A stretch of 64,000 nt of DNA, taken from positions 2,246,501-2,310,500 of the forward strand of contig NC_019729.1 of assembly GCF_000317475.1 (NCBI RefSeq), in the 5' to 3' direction. This document shows, one piece after another, positions 20,730-29,334 of this stretch (positions are counted from its first letter, which is position 1; every line of letters begins with the position of its first letter). A model generated the notes under the pieces. It was not told the origin of the DNA. It worked only from the letters and a program-made list of their open reading frames with translations, and ran no database searches. The DNA comes from Oscillatoria nigro-viridis PCC 7112. Its GTDB lineage: Bacteria > Cyanobacteriota > Cyanobacteriia > Cyanobacteriales > Microcoleaceae. Position numbers and translations under genes: made by a program.

Positions 20730-22172
20730 CTATTGTTGTGCTTCTACGGGACGTTGATCGGGAATGTGTTCTGCGGGTTGACTTTCGATTGCAGGTTCAT
20801 TGTCTAAACCTGGCACAGGCAGACTTAAATTAGGCCCTTTGCGGATAATTCGGCTGCCAAAATACAAGGCACAAACAAACAAAAAGCTGTAAACAACGGC
20901 AAAGAAACTGAGAGAAGTTAAAACATTGCTGGCGGGGATGTTTGACACCGCGTCAGCAGTGCGAATTTGCCCGTATAAAGCCCAAGGTTGCCTGCCGACA
21001 CACCGGACAATCCAACCCGATTCTACAGCAATATATCCTAGGGGAGCAGCTAATACCCAAGCGCGCATCAGCCAAGGTTGACTGCTAATATTTTCAGCAG
21101 AAAGTTTGCCTCGCAGCCACTGAATTATACTGAACAGCATCAGTCCTAAAAAGAAGAATCCAATCCCGGACATGATGCGGAAACAATAATAGATTAAACC
21201 CACCATTCGCGGTCTATCTTCTGGCTTCCATTCCTTCAATCCGAGTACGGGTTCGGAGAGTTTTTGTTTGAATTCCAGAACATATCCTAAGCCATTGGGA
21301 ATGCTAATTTCCCAGTCATTTTTTTGGGCTTTTTCATTAGGCAAAGCCAGCAAAGTCCAATCGGCTGACTCTCCCGCTGGTGAAGTTTCCCACTTAGCTT
21401 CGATTGCTGCTAATTTAGTGGGTTGATAGTGATAAACTTGTTCTGCGCTCAAATGTCCGATGTATATCTGCAAAGGTGCAACGGCGATGGCTGTTGCTAT
21501 GGCAATTTTTAAAGACTTGGAAAAAAAGGCTTGGTTGCGCTTATTGAGAATGTACCAAGCACTAATGCCACCAATGACAAACAGCGAAGTTTCTAGCGTC
21601 GCAAAAAACATATGGAGAATGCTGTTTAATGCGAACGGGTTCATAATTGCTTGAAAGTAATCGCTGACAATAAACTTGCCATTGACCATTTCTCCGCCTG
21701 CAGGAGTTTGCAGCCAAGAGTTGGCGACTAAAATCCAGACTGTGGATAGGTTAGCGCCGAAGGCTACCATGATTGTAGCGAAAAGATGGACGATCGGGTG
21801 AACGCGCTCCCAACCAAACAGCATAATTCCTAAAAAGCCGGCTTCTAGCATAAATGCCATTGAAGCTTCAAATCCCAAAATGCTGCCAAAAAAGTCACCG
21901 ACTGCTTCTGAAAATGGTGCCCAGTTTGTGCCGAATTGAAATTCCATCGGAATTCCAGAAGCTACTCCTATTCCGAAGTTAAGGACGTAAAGTTTAGACC
22001 AAAAACGAGCGTGATGGTAGTAGTCGGGATTGCGAGTTTTCAGCCACATTCCTTCAACAATTACCAGATAAATCCCCATTCCAGTTGTCAGAACTGGCCA
22101 CAGCATATGAAATATGGCGGTTAGCGCAAATTGCATCCGCGATAGCGCCACGGTGTTAGATAAGATATCCAT
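20730..22172 (-). CDS. cydA: Cytochrome bd ubiquinol oxidase subunit I
   Basis: 480-residue membrane subunit binding the haems and quinol. Visible ligand candidates are His22 (AIFHMLWP) and His187 (LNSILHMFF), with conserved acids Glu102 and Glu110 in the helix that channels protons. The quinol-loop motif QPTKLAAIE keeps the Lys and Glu equivalent to E. coli K252 and E257, and the Q-loop is short. The GRQPW motif is preceded by R-C-V, so the Glu found at E. coli position 445 appears to be Cys here. The start ATG at 22172 has AAGGA eight bases upstream. It is the first gene of the cydAB operon. The enzyme lets respiration continue at low O2 or when other oxidases are inhibited. Confidence 0.95.
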   Translation of the reverse strand: MDILSNTVALSRMQFALTAIFHMLWPVLTTGMGIYLVIVEGMWLKTRNPDYYHHARFWSKLYVLNFGIGVASGIPMEFQFGTNWAPFSEAVGDFFGSILGFEASMAFMLEAGFLGIMLFGWERVHPIVHLFATIMVAFGANLSTVWILVANSWLQTPAGGEMVNGKFIVSDYFQAIMNPFALNSILHMFFATLETSLFVIGGISAWYILNKRNQAFFSKSLKIAIATAIAVAPLQIYIGHLSAEQVYHYQPTKLAAIEAKWETSPAGESADWTLLALPNEKAQKNDWEISIPNGLGYVLEFKQKLSEPVLGLKEWKPEDRPRMVGLIYYCFRIMSGIGFFFLGLMLFSIIQWLRGKLSAENISSQPWLMRAWVLAAPLGYIAVESGWIVRCVGRQPWALYGQIRTADAVSNIPASNVLTSLSFFAVVYSFLFVCALYFGSRIIRKGPNLSLPVPGLDNEPAIESQPAEHIPDQRPVEAQQ

Positions 22173-22355
22173 CGTTATATCCTTTGGTCAGTTCAAGAGA
22201 GGTTAGCTTGTACGAGTTCCAGAATTGACACTGGTTATAATGTAATGTAAAAATTTGTGACATTTTGTAGAGTTGGCAATTTTTAAGGTTTTATACAGAT
22301 TTCTGTTGTATTGTCTTGTATGTTAAAATAGGTAGATTATGATTTGCCGTTGGGT

Positions 22356-22414
22356 GGGGGCGGGTTTATGAGATTGTGGGTTTTAGGCATTTATTGTCGG
22401 TGAACCCGCCCCTA
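22356..22414. repeat. Inverted repeat, GGGGCGGGTTTA family
   Basis: GGGGGCGGGTTTA at the left is matched by GAACCCGCCCCTA at the right, with about 35 bases between. A related copy is at 24375-24436 and partial ones are near 51681 and 29201. It lies in the gap upstream of cydA and downstream of the exported-protein gene; no gene is visible in that 274-base gap. Confidence 0.6.
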
Positions 22415-22446
22415 CAAGATTTATGTTCGGTGATAGAAAGATTCTT

Positions 22447-22920
22447 TTAGCGAACCGTGACTGTATAAGTCAGTTTAAAGGGTTTAAAATTAGCTTTGTT
22501 TTTGGCTGTTCCGCTCAATTCAAGTTCGTAAATTCCCGCCTTGGGAAACACGATATCTGCTCCGGGTATTCCTTGATATTTCTCCGCCGATATGGCTTTT
22601 AAAGGCGTCTGCATCAGCGGCTTATCCCCTTCTTTGCGCTCTTTCGGATAAACCGCTAATTTGCAATTGCACTGCTCTAGCGGGATAATTTGACCGCCCC
22701 TGCTAGTCAGCGCAAACCACACTTTCGCAGGCTGTCCGGCGCGGGGATTGTGGTTGGGTTCGAGGTGAAAGGTAGCGGCTACATCTCCCGATACTTCGAC
22801 TTGGTGCGCCAAAACTGAAATCGAGTTTAACTGCGGCGCACTGGGAATTGCTGCTTCAACTAGCAATCCCAAAAAAACTAACAATCCCAAAATTTTACTT
22901 TTGTTTGACAGGTGAAACAT
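22447..22920 (-). CDS. Small exported protein, YtkA/FixH-like fold suspected
   Basis: 157 residues starting with a basic N-terminus and hydrophobic stretch (KILGLLVFLGLLVEAAIPSA), which looks like a signal peptide or membrane anchor. The rest is beta-rich with HLEPNHNPRAGQPAKVWFAL and ends GIYELELSGTAKN...LTYTVTVR. This resembles the periplasmic YtkA/FixH-like domains that often sit beside copper or cytochrome-oxidase assembly genes; I cannot confirm the family by eye. The ATG at 22920 has GGAGAA six bases upstream and overlaps the end of the preceding membrane gene by 26 bases, so the two are translationally coupled. A longer reading from 22968 lacks such a site. A conserved-looking CNC pair (EQCNCKL) could bind metal. 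Confidence 0.75.
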   Translation of the reverse strand: MFHLSNKSKILGLLVFLGLLVEAAIPSAPQLNSISVLAHQVEVSGDVAATFHLEPNHNPRAGQPAKVWFALTSRGGQIIPLEQCNCKLAVYPKERKEGDKPLMQTPLKAISAEKYQGIPGADIVFPKAGIYELELSGTAKNKANFKPFKLTYTVTVR

Positions 22921-24100
22921 AGAAATTCTCCAGTGATAAAATTGACCAAAACCAGCGCGATCGCACAAACATAACTAACAGCACAACCACCGCTAACACG
23001 GCTGTCAGCAGTTGATTGTGCAACTTCCATTCAAAGCCGCCGAGATAGTGGGAACCGATGAGTGCCGCGTGTACAGCGCACAGCAAGAAAGCTGGAACGC
23101 TTAACAGGTGAAGCATTCGCCACAGTTGGCCTAAAAAATTTTGAATGCGATCGCAACTTGTAACCGCCGCCGGCAACATCAACAGCAGCGCCGTCATCCC
23201 AGCCGCCATTCCCAACTGGTGCTGCGGCAACATAAAAGATAGCGCGTCAACATTCCATTGCAGCGTATGATCCAGCATATGAAACGTGTGGGCGACTGCT
23301 AGGACAAACGCGCCCACACCCAAGGCGCGGCGATAGCGCAACAGTTGCGGCAAAAACTTGCTAACCGGACGCGCCAACAGTGCTAGCATCAAGCACAGCA
23401 GCGCTGCGTGGCCCGTAAAATCGACCATTTCATCGGTTCGCAGCAAGGTAAGAATTCCGATCGCCACCGTCACCCAACCACCCGCACGAAACAGTTGACT
23501 GCGCTTGTCCGCGCTCAATCTGCCAGCAAAAAAACTCAATCCCAGCATAGTTGGCAAGGTGCCGAGTCCAAAAGCCAGCATCGTCGCCGCACCCAAAACC
23601 GGGTTTCCGGTTTCCGCCGCCTTAATCTGCGCCGCGTAGAGGAAACCGCAGGGAATCAAACCCCAAAGCAAACCCAAAGCAACCGGCACCCACCAGTTTT
23701 TTTGCGCCGAAAGCTTGCTCATTGCTTGTCCGACTCGATCGTGCGACATTGGGTGCAGCAGGGGCAATCCCGGCAGCAAGTTCGGTTGAATTTGCCCTAC
23801 TCCGAACCAAATCAGCATCGTGCCCGTCAGAAGTGCGATCGCCCGCCGCAATTCGCTACCCGTACCGGCCAAAAGTCCGCCAGCAATTAACACCGAACCC
23901 AGCCCCCCAATTGCAGCACCAACCAAAGCGTAAGCAGCCATTCTCCCCAAATTCAGCAGCAAATGAAAGCGGAAAGCAGCTAATTTATCGTTGCGGGAAT
24001 TAGAAAGAGAAAACGCCATTGTCAGCGGGCCGCACATCCCGGCGCAGTGACCGAAACTGCCGAGAAATCCCAGAATTGCAATTAGCTGCAGGTCTAACAT
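22895..24100 (-). CDS. Membrane fusion: UreH/DsbD-2-like domain plus ferric-reductase-like haem domain
   Basis: 401 residues. The N-terminal half begins GFLGSFGHCAGMCGPLT, the GHCxGMCGP signature of the UreH/CcdA-like (DsbD_2) family, with six predicted helices and a second half-repeat GLLWGLIPCGFLY. The C-terminal half has histidine-bearing helices (AVAHTFHMLDHTL; MLHLLSVPAFLLCAVHAAL) like ferric reductase transmembrane domains that hold two haems. The pair suggests thiol, copper or haem electron transfer across the membrane. It overlaps the small exported protein and lies upstream of cydAB on the same strand, so a role in oxidase or metal handling is plausible but inferred. NCBI-style names for relatives are 'sulfite exporter TauE/SafE family' or 'UreH domain protein'. 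Confidence 0.8.
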   Translation of the reverse strand: MLDLQLIAILGFLGSFGHCAGMCGPLTMAFSLSNSRNDKLAAFRFHLLLNLGRMAAYALVGAAIGGLGSVLIAGGLLAGTGSELRRAIALLTGTMLIWFGVGQIQPNLLPGLPLLHPMSHDRVGQAMSKLSAQKNWWVPVALGLLWGLIPCGFLYAAQIKAAETGNPVLGAATMLAFGLGTLPTMLGLSFFAGRLSADKRSQLFRAGGWVTVAIGILTLLRTDEMVDFTGHAALLCLMLALLARPVSKFLPQLLRYRRALGVGAFVLAVAHTFHMLDHTLQWNVDALSFMLPQHQLGMAAGMTALLLMLPAAVTSCDRIQNFLGQLWRMLHLLSVPAFLLCAVHAALIGSHYLGGFEWKLHNQLLTAVLAVVVLLVMFVRSRWFWSILSLENFYVSPVKQK

Positions 24101-24480
24101 TTTGAGTCAGTAGTTAGCAGTCATTAGTCATTAGTTTTTTTACTGCTGATTGATTATTGATGAGTGTTGACTATCATAAATGTAGCCTATCGATTTTGTC
24201 AAAAGACAGTCGGTCAATCGATTTTAGATTTTCGATTTTCGATTTTAGAGGCGACCCCACGGATAAATGCTCTTTCTTGAGGATTTTCGATTTTCGATTT
24301 GGGATTGATTCCACGGATAAATGCGGGGGCTTGTACCACCTTTGAAATTCGTGGTCAAATTTATCTCAATCAGAGGGGCGGGTTTATTTATCCCCTGAGT
24401 TAGTTACAAATATTTCTCGTGAAACCCGGCCCTACAGATTAATAACTGTTGACTGTTGACTAATGACTAATGACTAACAA
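24101..24480. other. Non-coding, repeat-rich gap
   Basis: No gene is visible. Positions 24225-24345 hold two copies of a block CGATTTTCGATTT followed about 20 bases later by CCACGGATAAATGC. At 24375-24436 there is a second GGGGCGGGTTTA inverted repeat ending GGCCCTACAG. Both ends of the gap are rich in TAATGACTAATGACTAA-like sequence. Confidence 0.6.
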
Positions 24481-25548
24481 TTATTTTTGTTCGGGATGCG
24501 CTGCGGCGGGTGATGCTGCACCCATTTGATTAATAGCAGCAATTAGCTGGTAAAGCCGGCCCAAATCCCGCTGGTTGAAATGCAAAACTAGGCGCGGCAT
24601 ATCGAAAGTTGCATCTCCAATTTCCGGCGGCAAAGCTTGACTTTTTTCAATTTTTCCGGTGACAACAATATCGCTAAAATCAGTATTTAGCCGATCGACA
24701 TTCTCCTCAGAAAGCTCTGTTTTTAAGCGAATTACCAGTTTTTCGCGCACGTAGCGGCAGGAGTGATAAACCAGATAAAAACTTGCGATCGCCTCGCAAG
24801 CGACATTTACATCGTCAGTAATCGTATACAGGCTGCGATCGTTGACTGAAATCAAACCCCGACCCCGCAATTGTTTTTGCACAAAATAATTCCAATCAAG
24901 CCAATAATCTCCTCCCGGTCGATCGATCAACACCAAAGGAGCCGGCCCGAACTTGCCAGTTTGAGTCAAAGTCAGACACTCAAAAGCCTCGTCTAGAGTG
25001 CCGAAACCGCCCGGAAACAGAGCCAAAGCATCGCTCTCCCGGAGAAAAAATAACTTGCGAGTGAAAAAATATTTAAAATTGAGCAATTTGCGATCGCCGG
25101 CAATGAAAGGATTAGAACTCTGTTCAAAAGGCAACTGAATGTTCAGCCCAAAAGAACGTTCAGCCGTCGCCCCCTCGTTCCCCGCCTGCATAATTCCGCC
25201 GCCGCCGCCAGTAATCACCATAAACCCCTGCTGGGCGATCGCGCGCGCAAAGTCTCTGGCCATCAAATATTCTGCCGATTGCGTTGACACCCTTGCCGAA
25301 CCAAAAATCACAATTTTGCGAACGTGGCGGTAAGGATAAAACAGCTCAAAAGCGCTCTCCATATCTCGGAGCGACGCGGCAATAATCTTCCAGTCTAGGC
25401 GATCGAGCTCCTCTCCGGCCATTTGCACTAAAGTAGAGAGCGATCGTTCGATCCACTCAGAGTGCTTCAACATTGGCAAGCGATCGAGCAAATCCATCAC
25501 TTCAGCTTGGAGGGACTCAAAACCTTGACCAGACCCAGAACGAATCAT
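24481..25548 (-). CDS. LOG-family Rossmann-fold protein (putative nucleotide phosphoribohydrolase)
   Basis: 355 residues. The central domain carries the LOG/TIGR00730 signature: VIFGSARV start of the Rossmann fold, GGGGGIMQAGNEGA, and PGGFGTLDEAFE (PGGxGTxxE). Family members cleave nucleoside monophosphates (cytokinin ribotides in plants) though many bacterial ones have other or unknown substrates and are often mislabelled lysine decarboxylase. It is longer than the ~190-residue minimal LOG proteins: about 80 extra N-terminal and 80 C-terminal residues, the latter ending RLYQLIAAINQMGAASPAA. Monocistronic on the minus strand, 190 bases downstream of thioredoxin. Confidence 0.88.
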   Translation of the reverse strand: MIRSGSGQGFESLQAEVMDLLDRLPMLKHSEWIERSLSTLVQMAGEELDRLDWKIIAASLRDMESAFELFYPYRHVRKIVIFGSARVSTQSAEYLMARDFARAIAQQGFMVITGGGGGIMQAGNEGATAERSFGLNIQLPFEQSSNPFIAGDRKLLNFKYFFTRKLFFLRESDALALFPGGFGTLDEAFECLTLTQTGKFGPAPLVLIDRPGGDYWLDWNYFVQKQLRGRGLISVNDRSLYTITDDVNVACEAIASFYLVYHSCRYVREKLVIRLKTELSEENVDRLNTDFSDIVVTGKIEKSQALPPEIGDATFDMPRLVLHFNQRDLGRLYQLIAAINQMGAASPAAAHPEQK

Positions 25549-25737
25549 GAATTTTTCCGAAACGATAACAAATTGTCTCTACTAAAAATTAAGGGGCAAG
25601 CCAAAGTTATAAGCCAATAGCCACCAGCAAATTGCCCTGCTGGCAACTAATAACTTTCCCCGTAGCTTTGCCCCGGTTCTGAAGCGAGTTAGCTTTCGCG
25701 ACCCAAAAAGAACGGCGCGAAACCGATCGCAGTTCAG

Positions 25738-26061
25738 TTAAATGTACTTTTCCAGAGTGTTGGCCAGAGTAGTTTTAGGAACTGCCCCAACCACCATATC
25801 TACACGTTGACCGCCCTTAAATATCATCAGCGTCGGAATGCTGCGGATACCGTATTGGCTGGCCACGTTAGGATTCTCGTCGGTATTAACTTTTACTACC
25901 TTGACCTGCCCTTCATATTGCAGGGCAATTTCGTCTACGACGGGCGCCACCATCCGACAGGGCCCGCACCAGGGAGCCCAAAAATCCACTAGAACTGGAA
26001 CTTCGCTATCGAGCACTTCCTGCTTAAAGGTAGAGTCGGTTACTTGCGCGGCTGCTGACAT
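25738..26061 (-). CDS. trxA: Thioredoxin, m-type
   Basis: 107 residues, the standard length. The active site is WCGPCR inside [16 protein letters not shown], and the cis-proline motif is RSIPTLMIF. Cytoplasmic disulfide reductant; in cyanobacteria the m-type thioredoxin is usually reduced by ferredoxin-thioredoxin reductase and controls carbon-metabolism enzymes in the light. ATG at 26061 with an AAGGA about ten bases upstream. It lies downstream of the GuaB3 gene on the same strand, an order I recall as common in cyanobacteria, but a 505-base gap with a terminator suggests separate transcription. Confidence 0.96.
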   Translation of the reverse strand: MSAAAQVTDSTFKQEVLDSEVPVLVDFWAPWCGPCRMVAPVVDEIALQYEGQVKVVKVNTDENPNVASQYGIRSIPTLMIFKGGQRVDMVVGAVPKTTLANTLEKYI

Positions 26062-26566
26062 CCCTAGCCATCCTTGTAAATACTATTTCTCGGATAACAA
26101 GTCTAGCAAAAAGTGTAACCACTTGCGTCAATGATTTTAACAGAAGCCTTCTGAATGAAGAAGGAAGACGGTAGAAGGAAGAAAGCACAAGGTTTCTGAA
26201 GGAACAAGGAACTTATGTTTCCGAAGGCACTTATGTTTCCGAAGGCACTTATGTTTCCGACGGCAGAATGCAGTTATACAGAAGCAAAATTCTCTCACTC
26301 CCAGACTCTCCCACTCTCCCACTCTGAGCCTCTCCGGAGCTAAAAGCCTCAATTCTGTATCTAGTAAGCAAGAGCCACGATGTCCGGCAAAAAAGGAACC
26401 GCCCGAACAGTAGTCCGGGCGGAGTGTGGTGTGAGGAGTGAACGGAAACATGCGTCTCCGCTTCTTCTATTGTGACATCTCCTTCTCGATAATTCCACAA
26501 TATTCTGTAAATTTCGAGACTCTTGAACAAATTTTGTCAAGGTATGCTGGTATTCGATCGGTAAAT
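26062..26566. other. Repeat-bearing gap between guaB3 and trxA
   Basis: Positions 26211-26264 are three tandem copies of an 18-base unit ACTTATGTTTCCGAAGGC (the third differs by one base). 26280-26340 is a CTCTCCCACTCTCCCACTCT-type low-complexity run. Open frames across this stretch are compositionally odd and I do not call them genes. The trxA promoter should lie at 26065-26140: TTGACG is visible on the minus strand near 26125, but I see no well-spaced -10. Confidence 0.6.
26389..26422 (-). terminator. Rho-independent terminator downstream of guaB3
   Basis: On the minus strand: CCGCCCG, a 10-base loop, CGGGCGG, then TTCCTTTTTT. A seven-pair GC stem with a following T-run is a standard intrinsic terminator. 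It lies about 145 bases past the guaB3 stop. Confidence 0.7.
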
Positions 26567-27730
26567 CTACTTACCCATGCCCAACTGCTGAGCTTTTTGA
26601 TAGACTTTACCCTCAGTCAGCAGAGAAGGAGCAATTACCACTTCCACTTGCTGCATCTCCTTAAGATCCTTAGCACCCAAGGTACCCATGCTAGTTTTCA
26701 GAGCTCCGAGCAGGTTGTGCGTACCGTCATCTAGCACCGCAGGCCCGCGCAAAATTTGCTCCACAGTACCCGTAGTCCCCACGCGAATGCGAGTGCCGCG
26801 CGGCAAAACCGGGCTGGGAGTCGCCATCCCCCAGTGAAAGCCGCGGCCGGGAGCTTCGGCAGCCCTGGCAAAGGGCGAACCAATCATCACTGCATCGGCA
26901 CCGCAGGCAATGCACTTGCAGATATCGCCACCGGTAATTAAACCGCCGTCAGCTATCACCGACACGTATTTGCCAGTTTCGCGATAGTAGTCGTCCCGCG
27001 CGGCGGCGCAGTCTGCTACCGCTGTGGCTTGGGGAACACCGACACCCAATACGCCCCTAGACGTGCAAGCAGCCCCCGGCCCAATGCCCACGAGAATGCC
27101 CGCAGCGCCAGTTTTCATTAAATTCAGGGCGACTTCATAGGTAACGCAGTTACCCAAAATTACTGGTATCGGCATCTCTTGACAGAATTGTGTCAAATCT
27201 AAAGATGAGATTGATTCAGGGGACAGGAAAGCTGTCGAGACTACTGTTGCTTGCACAAAAAATATATCGGCTCCCGATTCAGCAACCGCCCGACCGTATT
27301 TGCTCGCAGCGGCCGGTGTGCCGCTGACGGCGGCAATCCCTCCTCCAGCTTTAATTTCTTTAATTCTCAGGTCGATTAATTCTGGCTTGATGGGTTCGGC
27401 ATAGAGTTGCTGCATCAGGGAAACAAATTCGTGGTTCCCGACACTCGCGATGCGCTCTAATATTGGCTGGGGGTCGGCATAGCGGGTTTGAATTCCTTCT
27501 AGGTTGAGCACGCCCATTGCTCCCAATTCCGACAGCAAAATGGCCATGCGGACATCGACTACTCCGTCCATTGCGCTGGCGACGATCGGGATTTCTCGAT
27601 CGATTCCGCCAATCTGCCACTTGGTATCTGCCAAACTCGGATCGAGGGTGCGCTGTCCGGGTACAAGCGCGATTTCATCTATGCCGTAAGCTCGGCGAGC
27701 GCTTTTGCCCCGCCCAATTTCAATATTCAC
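26567..27730 (-). CDS. guaB3: GuaB3-family IMP dehydrogenase-related protein
   Basis: 387 residues, shorter than classical IMP dehydrogenase because the CBS-domain insert is absent. It is a TIM-barrel with the catalytic loop GIGPGAACTSRGVLGVG (Cys-Thr after the glycine-rich loop), NAD/IMP-site motifs ADGGLITGGDICKCIACGAD and MIGSPFARAAEAPG. The actinobacterial/cyanobacterial GuaB3 group is a paralogue of IMP dehydrogenase, which converts IMP to XMP in guanine-nucleotide synthesis. The start is GTG at 27730 with GGAAG upstream. A terminator follows at 26389-26422, and a thioredoxin gene lies beyond it. Confidence 0.9.
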   Translation of the reverse strand: MNIEIGRGKSARRAYGIDEIALVPGQRTLDPSLADTKWQIGGIDREIPIVASAMDGVVDVRMAILLSELGAMGVLNLEGIQTRYADPQPILERIASVGNHEFVSLMQQLYAEPIKPELIDLRIKEIKAGGGIAAVSGTPAAASKYGRAVAESGADIFFVQATVVSTAFLSPESISSLDLTQFCQEMPIPVILGNCVTYEVALNLMKTGAAGILVGIGPGAACTSRGVLGVGVPQATAVADCAAARDDYYRETGKYVSVIADGGLITGGDICKCIACGADAVMIGSPFARAAEAPGRGFHWGMATPSPVLPRGTRIRVGTTGTVEQILRGPAVLDDGTHNLLGALKTSMGTLGAKDLKEMQQVEVVIAPSLLTEGKVYQKAQQLGMGK

Positions 27731-27852
27731 GCTGTTTCACTTCCACAATGTATTTAAATTAGACTAACAAAAAGTTAGCCGGCCCGAGTGTAGCTATCGC
27801 ACGGCTGTCTTTAAAAAAAGCTCGGCACTGATTCTGATTGTATTCTGATTGT

Positions 27853-29061
27853 ATGAAATCGAAGGGGATACTTTTCCTCAGCAACGGCCACGGGGAAGAT
27901 GCGATTAACTGTCAAATTCTCAAAGCTTTGAGAGCATCTGGCGCAAATGTTGATGTTTCGGCGATGCCGGTTGTCGGTGACGGGGCTGCTTACAGCCGAT
28001 CGGCCGTGCCAATTATTGGGCCCACCAGTCAAATGCCGTCTGGGGGAGTTTTTTACATGAATCCCCTGTTTTTCCTCAAAGATATTGGGGCAGGGCTAAT
28101 TGCTTTGACTTGGCAGCAATTGCAGGCTGTTTGGAGGCATTCGCGCCACTGCAATTTGGTGGTGGCAACTGGGGATATTGTCGCGGCTGCGATCGCCCGT
28201 GCCAGCAACCGCCCCTATATAATTTTTTTGTCGGCCCATTCTAGTTATTACGAAGGGCGAGTCAATTTGGGTTTAATCTTGTGGCACTTGCTTTGCTCAG
28301 ATAAATGTCTGGCGGTTTTTACTAGAGATGCTTTGACTGCTGCTGACTTAAACCGACAGGGTTTAAATAAAGCTCAGTTTGTCGGCAATCCTGTCATGGA
28401 CAACCTCAATTCTACGGGCAAAGATTTGCAGTTAATACCCGGAGTTCGGACGATCGCCCTTCTGCCCGGTTCTCGCCTCCGGGAAGCCACCGACAACCTC
28501 GTTTTGCTCCTGGAACTGGTTAAAGAAATTGCTAGTAACTCTACTGTACCGGTGCAGTTTCGGGCAGCTTTAGTTCCGGCTTTAATGCCTCAATTAGATG
28601 ATATTGCAGCGCGATCCGGATGGCAACACCGATCGGGCAAGTTAATTTTTCCCGCAATCAAACGGTCTTTTTGTGAAGAAAAATTAGTCGAAGTGATGTG
28701 CTGGGCCGATGCTTTTGCCGATATTTTACAGCAATCGAGTTTAGTCATTGGGATGACTGGAACTGCTGTCGAACAAGCGGTGGGATTGGGAAAACCTGTA
28801 ATTGCAGTACCGGGAAACGGCCCTGCCTTTACCTATCGGTTTGCGGAGGCTCAAAATCGGCTTTTAGGTGCTTCGGTGCAGGTTATTGGCACACAACCGG
28901 CGAATTCTCATATTATCAAGGAAGCTGCTGTGGCAGTCGATCGCACTTTGCAAGATGATAAATACTTAGCCAGTTGCATTCAAAATGGTTTAGAGAGAAT
29001 GGGGCGATCGGGCGGCAGCATAAAAATTGCTAATTACGCGGCAAACTATCTTGGTTATTGA
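27853..29061 (+). CDS. Lipid-A-disaccharide-synthase-related protein
   Basis: 402 residues. N-terminal ILFLSNGHGEDAI and GDIVAAAIA, and C-terminal VIGMTGTAVEQAVGLGKPVIAVPGNGP fit the GT-B glycosyltransferase group related to LpxB (the TIGR03492 cyanobacterial/plant family). The GLGKPVI-type motif near the sugar-nucleotide site is clear. Family members are widespread in cyanobacteria and plastids but their substrate is not established. I start at ATG 27853 since the earlier in-frame TTG at 27838 adds only MYSDC. No strong ribosome site is visible. It is divergent from guaB3 with about 120 bases between them. Confidence 0.82.
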   Translation: MKSKGILFLSNGHGEDAINCQILKALRASGANVDVSAMPVVGDGAAYSRSAVPIIGPTSQMPSGGVFYMNPLFFLKDIGAGLIALTWQQLQAVWRHSRHCNLVVATGDIVAAAIARASNRPYIIFLSAHSSYYEGRVNLGLILWHLLCSDKCLAVFTRDALTAADLNRQGLNKAQFVGNPVMDNLNSTGKDLQLIPGVRTIALLPGSRLREATDNLVLLLELVKEIASNSTVPVQFRAALVPALMPQLDDIAARSGWQHRSGKLIFPAIKRSFCEEKLVEVMCWADAFADILQQSSLVIGMTGTAVEQAVGLGKPVIAVPGNGPAFTYRFAEAQNRLLGASVQVIGTQPANSHIIKEAAVAVDRTLQDDKYLASCIQNGLERMGRSGGSIKIANYAANYLGY

Positions 29062-29140
29062 TTGTGCTAGGGTGCGTCAGGTTTGAAATTTTCAAGCGCC
29101 ACGAAAAGTCTAATACTGACGCACCTTTATTTCCTGGTGC

Positions 29141-29300
29141 GTCAGTATGAGATTGTTGATTAGTCGCGAAAATAATTGTGGCTGATTCGAGCAAATTATT
29201 GTGGGGTGTCCCGCCCGCCCGTCAGTATGAGATTGTTGATTAGTCGCGAAAATAATTGTGGCTGATTCGAGCAAATTATTGTGGGGTGTCCCGCCCGCCC
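29141..29300. repeat. Perfect 80-base tandem duplication
   Basis: 29141-29220 and 29221-29300 are identical base for base. Each begins GTCAGTATGAGATTG and ends GTGTCCCGCCCGCCC. The unit carries ATTATTGTGGGGTG followed by a GCCCGCC end, like part of the GGGCGGG palindromes elsewhere. It lies between the ends of two convergent genes. Confidence 0.95.
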
Positions 29301-29334
29301 AAAAATACAACGCAAGATGCGTAGCACCCGACTG

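Noticed and set aside
26137..26451. 104-residue minus-strand open frame
   Set aside because: It runs over three 18-base tandem repeats, a CTCTCCCA run and the guaB3 terminator; composition is not protein-like (RKHKCLRKHKCL).
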